Positions 15,683-23,671 of a DNA stretch of 32,283 bases are shown here, in pieces. The translations under genes were made by a program, and so were the position numbers. The notes under the pieces are model-generated. The model made no database searches. It was not told where the DNA came from and was given only the letters and a program-made list of their open reading frames with translations. This stretch comes from a virus. Each line of letters begins with the position of its first letter. Within the stretch, counting starts at the first letter, position 1. The stretch is taken from positions 1 to 32,283 of IMG/VR virus record IMGVR_UViG_3300022539_000518; one strand, written 5' to 3'.

Positions 15683-16830
15683 CTCATTGAATCCTTTATT
15701 TTTATAAAATCATCGGTTGCATCTTTTAACATCGATGTATGGTAAAATTTACATACCTCATCGAACATATACCAATTTTCTGCTTTCTTGAGAGATTCCT
15801 CATCTAACTCCCTCGCCATTGTTCCCAGAATTCCCCCCTCACTGCAATTGTAATAGTGAAAGGAGACAGGATTATTAAGTTGACCGAGCAAGGTAGATTC
15901 AAGCCATATCTTATAAACCCATAACTGGCCGGATGTCCCTGCTAAGTCCAATTCAACATCATACTTACACCGCTCATTCGGAATCCAGAGATTTTTTTTC
16001 TTCATTTTAAAACTGGCCCATACCTTCTCTATTGCCGCTTCATCCCTTCCCGTTCCTGTCTTTGGTGCATTGGTTGAATAATCACCATCGGCATAATAAA
16101 GTTTCCGGCGTTCATCGGCAGAGGGAATATTCGGAAAACAGAGATCATTTCCTACTGCCATAAATACTGTTGATTGAAATTTCACAATGCTGATCATCCA
16201 GGCAGCATTTAATGTATTTCCTCCCAGCTCCAGTTTATGATGATAAGGATTTTTTCTTATCTCTTTCTGAAATACATCACACAATTTGGGTTCACTGCTG
16301 GCATAAAAGAGTATTTCCCTTTTCTGTTTTGACCATTCTCCTAATACCTTCGGAGAGCAATGCAGTCCGGTTATGAGAACTGTATTTTGGCCCTCTGGCG
16401 GTATGTCCTCATTCAATTGCCGATATGTAACATCAGAGGCATCAACGAGCATTACAAAATCAGGAATTATGCCTATCTTTAGCAACGGTTTGAACTGATG
16501 ATTAGAAGCGATTATGACAAAATCTCTATGTGGCCATTCTTTGACTCCATCTCTATCGACAATCTCTTTTAAAACATCGCAATTTTTATTGAATGAGCCT
16601 CCGGCACCAACACCGATAGTCGCTTTGTTTCTGCCTATACCGATACAACTATTGAGCGGTTTATGTTTTTTCCAGAGTTTATGATTAGTCTTGATATTCT
16701 TTCCCCATAGAGGGCCCAATAAGCCTCTTGTGCTATTCGATATACCTGTCACATAATCATAACTTGACTTTCCTATGATCCCGTGTAAGTGCTCTTGCTC
16801 TTCGTAAGGCTTGGCCTGGCCTTTTTCCAT
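15598..16830 (-). CDS. DUF115/MptE-like protein (410 aa)
   Basis: The central part resembles the DUF115 (6-hydroxymethylpterin pyrophosphokinase MptE-like) fold shared with motility-accessory glycosyltransferase-type proteins. ATIGVGAGGSFNKNCDVLKE (about residue 70) is the N-terminal loop of that fold, followed by FVIIASNHQFKPLLKIGIIP and DFVMLVDASD, where bacterial members read G-x-x-PDF-x-x-x-x-D. VFMAVGNDLCF (about residue 240) is the later conserved D-containing strand. Family members prime or modify surface sugars. It starts the accessory block 55 bases after the capsid gene, behind a hairpin. The last 85 bases overlap a zinc-finger gene. Confidence 0.7.
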   Translation of the reverse strand: MEKGQAKPYEEQEHLHGIIGKSSYDYVTGISNSTRGLLGPLWGKNIKTNHKLWKKHKPLNSCIGIGRNKATIGVGAGGSFNKNCDVLKEIVDRDGVKEWPHRDFVIIASNHQFKPLLKIGIIPDFVMLVDASDVTYRQLNEDIPPEGQNTVLITGLHCSPKVLGEWSKQKREILFYASSEPKLCDVFQKEIRKNPYHHKLELGGNTLNAAWMISIVKFQSTVFMAVGNDLCFPNIPSADERRKLYYADGDYSTNAPKTGTGRDEAAIEKVWASFKMKKKNLWIPNERCKYDVELDLAGTSGQLWVYKIWLESTLLGQLNNPVSFHYYNCSEGGILGTMARELDEESLKKAENWYMFDEVCKFYHTSMLKDATDDFIKIKDSMRWQNVETPTGAKYATGLQPSQDIVAVAN

Positions 16831-16841
16831 ATTTTGAATAG

Positions 16842-16866
16842 CAGGCCTGTAAATTCTACAGGCCTG
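16842..16866 (-). terminator. Hairpin between capsid gene and accessory block
   Basis: A perfect 10-bp stem, CAGGCCTGTA with TACAGGCCTG, has a five-base loop. It lies in the 55-base gap between the capsid gene stop and the next start. No T-run follows on the minus strand, so it may be a weak terminator, an mRNA-stabilising hairpin that favours capsid expression, or an attenuator. Confidence 0.6.
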
Positions 16867-16885
16867 GCTTGGTTAAATTGTTATA

Positions 16886-18115
16886 TTACTGAAGTACAGT
16901 AAACATGCCATGTTGGCGCAGATTCCATCCCTGCATCTTCATAGAGAATTCACTCAGAATCTGCCAATCCTCGAAGTCACCCATCTTGCCGAGTTTCTCC
17001 ATGATTGCTTTTCTTCCCCTTTTCGCATGCAAGGAAATCTTATCGGTATCGAGAACAAAGGCAAGGTTTGTCGGGACATGGCGCATTGGCACGATATCCA
17101 CCTCGATATTAGCCTCAGACATCCAGGAAGTAATTACTCCACCTCCTACTCTATCATTCGGTCTCATCCGAATCCGATTGACATCCCAGCGGGTAATCTT
17201 TGCACACTGATTCTTGTCTCCGAAGAAAGTCAGACGATCAGCACCATATTCCCACAACGCTGAAACCATTGTGTTGAGTTTCGTGTTGGTGAGAGTATAA
17301 GTGGAGGTGTCTATATGGGTTCCGCTTTGACTGAGTAAAAATCCCAGGCAACCATTGATAAGACCTGCAATAACACTCGTCTTTGCTTTGTAAATGCTAT
17401 ATAGTGCCGCTCTTTCACGATCTCGCTGCAACTCCTTCATACGCATCAAGATCTGATGTCTGTCCTCACGTCCGACTGCGTACATATCCGTTGCCCGCAT
17501 TGATCCGGTAATCTGGACATCCTGACGTAGAATAGTGAAGTTGTTAGAGCAGACGACCCTCTGGCGTGGCATGGGGACATTAGGAATAGAACCTTCGTTT
17601 GCGAACGCCCCGAGCACATAAACCATGTGGTCAGATACCATCGACACAGGAGTGCCTTCTATCCATGAAACAAATATGGTGGTTCCGGTTCCTGCCGCAG
17701 CCGTTGTACTGGTTACGACAGCAAGCATATGAGAAGCCGTGATAGAACTAAAGGTATAAAGAACCGAGCCTTGTTTCACCTGGTGCAAAGTTTGACTTGC
17801 AGACAATCCGTCAATGCTTGTGACTGCAAAACTGAGCTGGGCACTTTGAGTACTGGTTATGACTTTTAAATATCCAGGGCCAAGATCTTCCGAAATCCAT
17901 TCGATTGAGTTTCCTCCCGACTCCGGTCCCCATGAAATTGAGTTAATAAAAGGAGTATCCGACTGTGCTAAAAGATCCAACTGCTCAGATACATCCCTCC
18001 TTTCGGTTCCGGTAACGATACCGAAAGGCACATCACCTACGATATCCCTGGAATAATAACCTCTCCCTAAACTCTGGGCCTCGGTCATCAACCAGGTACT
18101 GGCTGTAGTGGCCAT
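16886..18115 (-). CDS. Major capsid protein, SU10/DUF5309-like (409 aa)
   Basis: The features fit the SU10 major capsid family of the HK97 fold. The N-arm ends in SDTPFINSISWGPESGGNSI with EWISEDL (residues ~51-78, the DTPF...W/EW...D motif). QRVVCSNNFTILRQDVQITG sits in the core strand at about residue 183. The spine helix region is MRMKELQRDRERAALYSIYK, followed by the C-terminal domain RLTFFGDKNQCAKI and the closing strands FEDWQILSEFSMKMQGWNLR and HGMFTVLQ. It follows the scaffold gene with 14 bases between. The length is slightly above the usual ~300-350 because of inserted loops at residues ~85-170. Confidence 0.9.
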   Translation of the reverse strand: MATTASTWLMTEAQSLGRGYYSRDIVGDVPFGIVTGTERRDVSEQLDLLAQSDTPFINSISWGPESGGNSIEWISEDLGPGYLKVITSTQSAQLSFAVTSIDGLSASQTLHQVKQGSVLYTFSSITASHMLAVVTSTTAAAGTGTTIFVSWIEGTPVSMVSDHMVYVLGAFANEGSIPNVPMPRQRVVCSNNFTILRQDVQITGSMRATDMYAVGREDRHQILMRMKELQRDRERAALYSIYKAKTSVIAGLINGCLGFLLSQSGTHIDTSTYTLTNTKLNTMVSALWEYGADRLTFFGDKNQCAKITRWDVNRIRMRPNDRVGGGVITSWMSEANIEVDIVPMRHVPTNLAFVLDTDKISLHAKRGRKAIMEKLGKMGDFEDWQILSEFSMKMQGWNLRQHGMFTVLQ

Positions 18116-18129
18116 AATTTATTCCTCTC

Positions 18130-18975
18130 TTATTTTTGCTCAGGGCCTGCCGGCGATTCAAAGAGAGTGTCAATAACAGCTAATTCATCTTCATATTTCA
18201 TTCGCTCCCCAGCAATTACATTACCATCCTGAGTGAATTTGGGTCTTCCCTTATCCCTCAAAGCCTGAAGTTTTGCTTTATATTCCGGGGAACTTGGAGT
18301 TTCAGTTATAAGATTCGTGGACACTCTTTCCCCAACCTCAACGTGAGGTGGGAGAGGCTTGCCTTTGCCCTGGAGTTGTTTAATTGTATCTGCTGCCTTC
18401 TGCATATTGCCTTTGAGATATTCTCTCACAGTATCATTGTATTCTTTATAAGGATTGAGAAGACCTTGCTGGACTTTGAATCCAAAGTTGGGATCTTTCA
18501 TCTTTTCCTCCCAAACCTCTTTCACCAGACCATAATCCGGGTCATTCTGGATTGCATTCCACATATTCAAACTCATTTGTTGAGATTGTTTATATGCATT
18601 AGCTTGTTTTTTCTCTCTCTTATCCAGAACATCTTCCATTTTACGGCCGATTATATTATCCAGATCGGTTTCTTCCTGTCCAAAAGTTCCTTCTGATACT
18701 GGTGTTTGTATTTGCTGATTGGCCACCATTGCCTTGAGTTCTGCGATCTCAGATCTTGCAGTTCCCAATTGATTAGCAAGATTGCCCGCTTCCCGGCTTG
18801 CGATAAGCTTACCATCAAGTTCGCCTACAGTGCTCACTCCGGCTTTTTCTAATTCGATTAAAAGTGCTGCTGTCTCATCTTCTGTCTTGACTTCCGATTT
18901 TACTTTTTTTGTTTCCGCTGGTTTCTCCTCCACTATTGTCGGAGTCTCCTCGGTCACTTTTATTTCCTCAGCCAT
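18130..18975 (-). CDS. Scaffold protein (281 aa)
   Basis: Placement between portal and capsid genes, a strongly acidic/lysine-rich N-terminus (EEIKVTEETPTIVEEKPAET) and a long helical middle (residues ~60-200, with LGTARSEIAELKAMV and KREKKQANAYKQSQ) are typical of phage scaffolds. The Pro-rich C-terminal part (GKGKPLPPHVEVGER) could bind the capsid protein. There is no visible protease motif. It overlaps the upstream 107-residue gene by TAATG. Confidence 0.85.
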   Translation of the reverse strand: MAEEIKVTEETPTIVEEKPAETKKVKSEVKTEDETAALLIELEKAGVSTVGELDGKLIASREAGNLANQLGTARSEIAELKAMVANQQIQTPVSEGTFGQEETDLDNIIGRKMEDVLDKREKKQANAYKQSQQMSLNMWNAIQNDPDYGLVKEVWEEKMKDPNFGFKVQQGLLNPYKEYNDTVREYLKGNMQKAADTIKQLQGKGKPLPPHVEVGERVSTNLITETPSSPEYKAKLQALRDKGRPKFTQDGNVIAGERMKYEDELAVIDTLFESPAGPEQK

Positions 18976-19298
18976 TATTTTTGCTCCTTCTTTAAATATT
19001 TAATTGCATTTTGCCATTTACTTTTTTTCTCTATCCATTTTAGAGGATCTAAGAGAAACATAAGTATTTGGTCTATGTTGTAATATGTCCTCTGAACTAT
19101 ATCCTTCTCCTTAATATCAAGAGTTGTAAATTGCTTGGAAAACATATTCATTTGCATTATTCCTTTAATTATCAGTAGCATCTGTTTATAAAATTTCCAT
19201 TGATGAGATTTTATCGCTAATTGAAAGTTGTTTATTTCTCTCTGAAATTCTGGATCAGTCTGATAAAAATGTACGAATTGGGTTAGTAAACTCTTCAT
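18975..19298 (-). CDS. Unknown helical protein of head module (107 aa)
   Basis: The protein is rich in aromatic and basic residues (SLLTQFVHFYQTDPEFQREI, then WKFYKQMLLIIKGIMQMNMF and WIEKKSKWQNAIKYLKKEQK) and predicted all-helical. No family is recognised. It is coupled to portal by ATGA and to scaffold by TAATG, so it is probably made with them. It may assist portal or scaffold assembly. Confidence 0.65.
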   Translation of the reverse strand: MKSLLTQFVHFYQTDPEFQREINNFQLAIKSHQWKFYKQMLLIIKGIMQMNMFSKQFTTLDIKEKDIVQRTYYNIDQILMFLLDPLKWIEKKSKWQNAIKYLKKEQK

Positions 19299-21250
19299 GA
19301 TTCCGGACTCATTTCATTTTTTATGGCCTCAAGTGCCATGTCATATCCAAATTGCTGACCTGCCAGTTCTTGATCTTCTTGAAAATCCTTGTCACTTAAT
19401 CTAAGTTTTCCGCCTGATTTCACTTGCTCTAATTGTTGCTTGCCACGCCTTTCAGCTTCTTCCATTTGCATAGCGGCCCTTTGCTGTTGGGCCATTTCCT
19501 GCTGGAATTGTTGCGGAGATTTCAGGAGAAGATCAGCTTCCCGGATATCCATTAATTCCATCATAGTTTTGATGTACTGATACTGATTAATCCAGGGATT
19601 GTTTACCCACTGTTGGGACATCTGAATTAGATTCTGCGCCCTGAAGTGTTTACCGAGGGCCGGTTCCATTGCCGTATATCTTGCAGCAAAATCAAAATCG
19701 GGATGAATATCATCACCGAATAACTGCCCGAAACTCTGACCTTCTTTCTCAGTAACCCGATATTCAAAACCGCTGGGTAGATGAAAAGTATTTAATATCA
19801 TCATATATTTCAATAAAGGCCTTATCCCTAAGTAATCATTTGACATGAGCATGAGTTTTGCCCTGGCCTCACCCATTTGCTGGATGCTTGCAACAACGCC
19901 TACTCGCTCCTGACGTTGCGGTGTTTGCCCCATCGAGTAACTATACATTCCCGTGATATCCTGGATTGCATTCTCATAGAAATTCTCTTGTTCCAGAAAT
20001 AGATTAGAATGCATATCAGCGATTGGAAGTGGTTCTACTTCGCCTGCATGAGCCGGTATAATGCCGAATGGCTTCCATACAAGGGCAGCCGGATCAATAT
20101 CGGAATCAGGATCGACCCTAATCATTTGGTTGACCATCATCATCACATTCTGGATACGGAGATTGGCCAATGTGTTTATCTGGTCTTGTATGCCTTTGGT
20201 TAGTCTAATCAACCCTAAATCCCAATATATCTCAGGATGCATATAGCAACCGATATCGAACAATGGTCTTACGCCATAAGTATTACGCTGAAGAGAGAGA
20301 ATGGTTTTGTAATTGCCGATATGGACAATAACCTCTTCTTCCATGCCTTTTATCTGAACGCCTGATCCGACTTCATAAGGAGCACTGTCAAGAATGAGTT
20401 TGGTATAGCATTCGAGTACATCTACTTCGGGCGCTCTATGTTCATCCTCAATCTGATCGACTGTCAGACCTCCTTCAATTTCTAATCCTTTTACAAATGC
20501 CTCGTCTGAATCCTGTGGTCTCTGGCTTGCCCCGCCTGCCGAATGCCATCCAAGATCCTTGATATTTTTATATATTCCTTTATCTTCCATCTTTTTCAAC
20601 TCATCTACGCTTCTCTTATAGACAAGGAATACAGCAGGCATCTTTTGAATCGACTTATATTCAGGATCAGGGAGAAATAACTTGTTATGCAGGATCTCGA
20701 CATAAGGCCCATCATAAATCGTCTGCATTTCCTGATTGATATAATCGATAATATCCATGCCCTGAAAATTCCCAAATCGGTCGAAATTGGGCTTAGGCAA
20801 GGATATGCGTCTGGGCGCTATCCTTTCTTCTTTTTTCCAATAAACTTTAGCAATACCTTTTCCAAAGGTAAGAGCATTAAAAAACCATTTGATCATCGTC
20901 AGGTATGAACCACCCTGCATATCGACATCATTCAGGCTTTCAAGTTGAAAATTCAGAACACCTTCGATTCCTTTTGCTCTGTTCAGGTCCACCTTTTTAC
21001 GTGGCTTAACTGAGACGATATTACCGGATTGATAAAGTTGATCCATGAATCGGGACAGGATTGTGTAGATTATGGGTATCAGACGGGGGAAGGTATGATT
21101 ATAAGCCAGGGGGTATGATTCCCTATTTCTAAAACTTAGATAGGATTCTAAGTCCTCATCATAGTTTGTTCTGTTATATTGATTCTTGTCCCAATTGTGC
21201 TTGTATCGGGCCATTAGGGTTCGGAAGATTTTTTGTTCTTTCTGATTCAC
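19295..21250 (-). CDS. Portal protein, P22-like (651 aa)
   Basis: The start is GTG, overlapping the cupin gene stop as GTGA. The N-terminal helical part (YKHNWDKNQYNRTNYDEDLE, residues ~15-35, and LSRFMDQLYQSG) and the wing region fit portal proteins. So do WFFNALTFGKGIAKVYWKKE (about residue 122), ECYTKLILDSA, the stem helix GLIRLTKGIQDQINTLANLR (about residue 340) and the crown with TGMYSYSMGQTPQRQERVG (a T-G-x-x-x-x-x-x-G motif common in portals). The long Gln/Glu/Met-rich C-terminal helix (residues ~575-645) is typical of podovirus barrel-type portals. It forms the dodecamer through which DNA enters. Confidence 0.9.
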   Translation of the reverse strand: MNQKEQKIFRTLMARYKHNWDKNQYNRTNYDEDLESYLSFRNRESYPLAYNHTFPRLIPIIYTILSRFMDQLYQSGNIVSVKPRKKVDLNRAKGIEGVLNFQLESLNDVDMQGGSYLTMIKWFFNALTFGKGIAKVYWKKEERIAPRRISLPKPNFDRFGNFQGMDIIDYINQEMQTIYDGPYVEILHNKLFLPDPEYKSIQKMPAVFLVYKRSVDELKKMEDKGIYKNIKDLGWHSAGGASQRPQDSDEAFVKGLEIEGGLTVDQIEDEHRAPEVDVLECYTKLILDSAPYEVGSGVQIKGMEEEVIVHIGNYKTILSLQRNTYGVRPLFDIGCYMHPEIYWDLGLIRLTKGIQDQINTLANLRIQNVMMMVNQMIRVDPDSDIDPAALVWKPFGIIPAHAGEVEPLPIADMHSNLFLEQENFYENAIQDITGMYSYSMGQTPQRQERVGVVASIQQMGEARAKLMLMSNDYLGIRPLLKYMMILNTFHLPSGFEYRVTEKEGQSFGQLFGDDIHPDFDFAARYTAMEPALGKHFRAQNLIQMSQQWVNNPWINQYQYIKTMMELMDIREADLLLKSPQQFQQEMAQQQRAAMQMEEAERRGKQQLEQVKSGGKLRLSDKDFQEDQELAGQQFGYDMALEAIKNEMSPES

Positions 21251-21576
21251 AGTGTTGACCCCAGTTCTCTACGATCAATATCCGATTCATCGTATTCAAT
21301 ATACATTTCTTCGATCATCTCCGAATCTTCATAAACTCTGAATTCGTGCCAGATAAGAGGTCCAACTGTAAATTCCTGTCCTGGCCCTAAAATAACCTCA
21401 TCAAATTCTGTCCTAATTCCTACTTTGCCACTAAGGACAACAAAGATATTCGACTTAGCTTTATGGGAATGAAAACTACATCGTGTCCTCGCTTTAAGTT
21501 TAAGATAACTGACAGCATGGGTGGAATCCTGCCTTATCAGCCATCTTTCACCCCAAATTTTTGATGTTCTTTCCAT
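21247..21576 (-). CDS. Cupin-fold protein (109 aa)
   Basis: CSFHSHKAKSNIFVVLSGKV (about residues 33-52) is cupin motif 1, with the H-x-H pair and a downstream Gly. EVILGPGQEFTVGPLIWHEF is motif 2 with its conserved P-G and final His. The metal-ligand glutamate of motif 1 is replaced (AKSN). The family covers sugar epimerase/isomerase-like, binding and storage proteins. It overlaps the genes on both sides (TAATG and GTGA). Given two sugar blocks nearby, a sugar-related role is plausible but not shown. Confidence 0.8.
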   Translation of the reverse strand: MERTSKIWGERWLIRQDSTHAVSYLKLKARTRCSFHSHKAKSNIFVVLSGKVGIRTEFDEVILGPGQEFTVGPLIWHEFRVYEDSEMIEEMYIEYDESDIDRRELGSTL

Positions 21577-21791
21577 TATTTCTTCTTTTTCTTTTTTCTT
21601 AATCTTTGCAAAATGCGCAAGTCTCGCGAAGTAGCTGCCCCGGGGTTGTCAGCAATCTTATTGCGCAAAAGGGTACGCAATGCGCTTTCACCACGATCAC
21701 CAAAAAAAAGTTTGTTTATCCTCTTTTGTTCTTTCACTTCTTTCTTTGTCCAAGTCCCAAAAAGACCTTTTTTCTTTTTCTTTACTGGCAT
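21576..21791 (-). CDS. Very basic small protein (71 aa)
   Basis: Lysine runs cap both ends (MPVKKKKKGLFG at the start, RLRKKKKKK at the end) around a helical RGESALRTLLRNKIADNPGA region. The charge pattern suits nucleic acid binding. It is the first gene after the leader terminator at 21847-21884, with GGAAGAAAT before the start. It may bind DNA during packaging or RNA in regulation. Function unknown. Confidence 0.6.
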   Translation of the reverse strand: MPVKKKKKGLFGTWTKKEVKEQKRINKLFFGDRGESALRTLLRNKIADNPGAATSRDLRILQRLRKKKKKK

Positions 21792-21846
21792 TATTTCTTC
21801 CTCTTTTTGTGGGTGCCTTTTTTTGTTAACGGCATACTTCCTCCAA

Positions 21847-21884
21847 ATAAAAAAGGCCCCACCAGATTTCTCCAGTGAGGCCTT
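21847..21884 (-). terminator. Intrinsic terminator upstream of portal module
   Basis: On the minus strand AAGGCCTCACTGG pairs with CTGGTGGGGCCTT (13 pairs, four of them G-U) around a six-base loop, followed by TTTTTTATT. It lies downstream of a promoter (21959-21987) and another small hairpin (AGCCC-N6-GGGCT, 21892-21911 region) and upstream of all head genes. Confidence 0.85.
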
Positions 21885-21952
21885 ACCTATCTGAGCCCTA
21901 TCTCGGGCTTATAGTTCAGCGTGACTGATTAATACTCTAAATTTTAGTCGAT

Positions 21953-22063
21953 TTACTCCTTATATCCTGTTTTTAGATATTTGTCAATTAAAGCAACAAA
22001 TTGTTTCAGTGATCGTAAAAATATCTTTAAGATTCTGGAATCTATGATTATTTTGACTTCCAT
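21953..22063 (-). CDS. Small basic peptide (36 aa), coupled by TAATG
   Basis: The ATG overlaps the stop of the upstream gene as TAATG, with AAAGGG just before. The product (MEVKIIIDSRILKIFLRSLK, then a KYLKTGYKE tail) is hydrophobic-basic and probably an amphipathic helix. The distal part of its coding sequence contains a promoter-like sequence, so either the peptide or the promoter may be the selected feature. Confidence 0.5.
   Translation of the reverse strand: MEVKIIIDSRILKIFLRSLKQFVALIDKYLKTGYKE
21959..21987 (-). promoter_or_regulatory. Strong sigma70-like promoter (leftward)
   Basis: TTGACA (21987-21982) is spaced by 17 bases from TATAAG (21964-21959) on the minus strand. Transcripts would start near 21952, run about 70 bases through a small hairpin and hit the terminator at 21847-21884 before the head genes. 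Confidence 0.7.
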
Positions 22064-22269
22064 TATCCCTTTATCTCGTTAACATCTGCTTCCCAATTTA
22101 ATTTCCCGAAATGTTCACACATCCTATGGGCATAAGCTGACGGGAATTTATTATCAGGTATAAGTACAGAAAAACGCGGTACAGATTGCCAAGGAAACTT
22201 ATAAATCATTATTTCCTCATCTTTGTCCAGTAACGGATGTGGACATTTTTTTATTATTTCTGGTTTCAT
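22063..22269 (-). CDS. Unknown small protein (68 aa)
   Basis: The start at 22269 (ATGAAACCAG) overlaps the upstream stop as ATGA and has GGAG nine bases before; the longer TTG start has no such support. The protein (MKPEIIKKCPHPLLDKDEEI... PRFSVLIPDNKFP... YAHRMCEHFGK) is not recognised. It lies between the glycosyltransferase-like gene and the 36-residue peptide, so it ends the first sugar block. Confidence 0.65.
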   Translation of the reverse strand: MKPEIIKKCPHPLLDKDEEIMIYKFPWQSVPRFSVLIPDNKFPSAYAHRMCEHFGKLNWEADVNEIKG

Positions 22270-23135
22270 CTTGTAATTCTCCAGCAATCCTCAGAATAAC
22301 CCGCGTCTTTGTATCCTTGAAGCTCAGTTTTAAGTTTACCTAAAAAGTATTGCACAATCGGATCTTGCATTATCTTTTTATTCTTTTTCTTAAAATGCTT
22401 CAGTACCTTAGCAAATTCATTGGTATTATGCACTCTATAATCTAAATAATCAGCACTTCTCCAGATCCGGGGATCTCCTATATGAAATGTCAGATGTGCC
22501 TCTGTAAACATTTTACACCTTTCTGCATAAAAAGCCATACTTGTTGCAAGGGTGGTTTCCTGCCAGGGTATGCCCATGCAGACATTACCGATTCTATATG
22601 CAGGATATATTTTTCTGGGAAATACAAAACAATCGCATCCGCCATGAGGGGAGCCGATTTCAGCATACATTATAGGAATGTCCTCGATATCCTTATACTC
22701 GCCTGGAATCACTCTTCTGTTGATAATGAAGGCATCATGGCCTCTATCTATGAGTTTGTTGACTGCAAGGTAAAATTGAGGCATCAGGCAAATGTCGGAG
22801 TTAGTTTGAATGAAATAATCTGCATCGGAGGCCTCATAGAGATTGTTGAGTATATCCCTGACAAGGGGTAAGTCACGTTCAATTTTGAATTTTTTGCCAA
22901 GATCTAAAACAGAGCGTTCTAAGTCTTTCCATGTTTTTGTGAAACCTGCTGGCAATATCTCCTGATCATCAGGATAAATAGTAGCATAAAGATCAACCTG
23001 AAAATCACCTTTCATCAAATCTTCAGCAAATTGTTTAGCAATTCGTATAGTTTGCCACACAATAGGCTGGGCCGTTTTCAGATCGGATGTCTCGGGAGCG
23101 GTGAAAGGATTTATGATATGGGCAAATTTGCGCAT
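22266..23135 (-). CDS. Glycosyltransferase-like protein (289 aa)
   Basis: ASDADYFIQTNSDICLMPQF (about residues 101-120) has the acidic N-S-D-I/L of GT-A glycosyltransferases, where D binds metal and nucleotide sugar. AFIINRRVIPGEYKD and the later GGCDCFVFPRKIYPAYRIGN (G-x-D-x-F-V-F/P) resemble the acceptor region of phage- and cyanobacteria-borne relatives. WQETTLATSMAFYAER follows. The start lies inside the upstream HNH gene by 25 bases, with AAGGAA before it. It probably transfers a sugar, perhaps fucose made by the neighbour. Confidence 0.65.
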   Translation of the reverse strand: MRKFAHIINPFTAPETSDLKTAQPIVWQTIRIAKQFAEDLMKGDFQVDLYATIYPDDQEILPAGFTKTWKDLERSVLDLGKKFKIERDLPLVRDILNNLYEASDADYFIQTNSDICLMPQFYLAVNKLIDRGHDAFIINRRVIPGEYKDIEDIPIMYAEIGSPHGGCDCFVFPRKIYPAYRIGNVCMGIPWQETTLATSMAFYAERCKMFTEAHLTFHIGDPRIWRSADYLDYRVHNTNEFAKVLKHFKKKNKKIMQDPIVQYFLGKLKTELQGYKDAGYSEDCWRITR

Positions 23136-23668
23136 AATTCCTTCTTTTGATTTGGAGTTAAAAACATATGATATTTGTTTAATATTTTGATAGAATGAAA
23201 AATTAAATCTTCGACAAATTGTCCTGCAGGATGATTACTTACCCAAAGTTCCAGATTTTCTGGTTCATTATCATCCCTTACACCATTTTTATGATGAACA
23301 GTTTCATTTTTAGTCAAAGGTCTTCCTAATCTTTTGGACATTACTAAAATATGTTCTGCAACATAACCCTTTTTCCATGCATTGGGATGATCCGGATTTT
23401 TAATATATTGATACCCATTGATTTTCGTTTTTCCACCGCGCCATCCTGGTGGATTATTGAAACATCTTTTGCTCGCAAGTTCTTTTCTTAAACATCCACA
23501 TGATAATGTACTTCCCTTTCTTAAATGGTATCCTAAAATTAGTTTTTGAGTTCCGCATATACATTGACATTTCCAATAGACATATCTATCTTTTCTTTTG
23601 TTGGACAATTCAAGCACTGTCAATTTTCCAAAAACCTGTCCCTTTAAATCTATAACTTTCCCCTTCAT
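23111..23668 (-). CDS. HNH homing-type endonuclease (185 aa)
   Basis: Residues ~1-65 hold a zinc-binding N-domain (GQVFGKLTVLELSNKRKDR, CQCICGTQK, TLSCGCLRKE) common to phage HNH proteins. Residues ~103-150 carry the nuclease core: VAEHILVMSKRLGRPLTKNE, TVHHKNGVRDDNEPENLELW and SNHPAGQ. The His-His-Asn pattern looks intact. Genes like this are often free-standing homing nucleases that cut nearby sites in rival phages. It lies between two sugar genes, with which it has no apparent functional link. Confidence 0.9.
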   Translation of the reverse strand: MKGKVIDLKGQVFGKLTVLELSNKRKDRYVYWKCQCICGTQKLILGYHLRKGSTLSCGCLRKELASKRCFNNPPGWRGGKTKINGYQYIKNPDHPNAWKKGYVAEHILVMSKRLGRPLTKNETVHHKNGVRDDNEPENLELWVSNHPAGQFVEDLIFHSIKILNKYHMFLTPNQKKELCANLPIS

Positions 23669-23671
23669 GTA

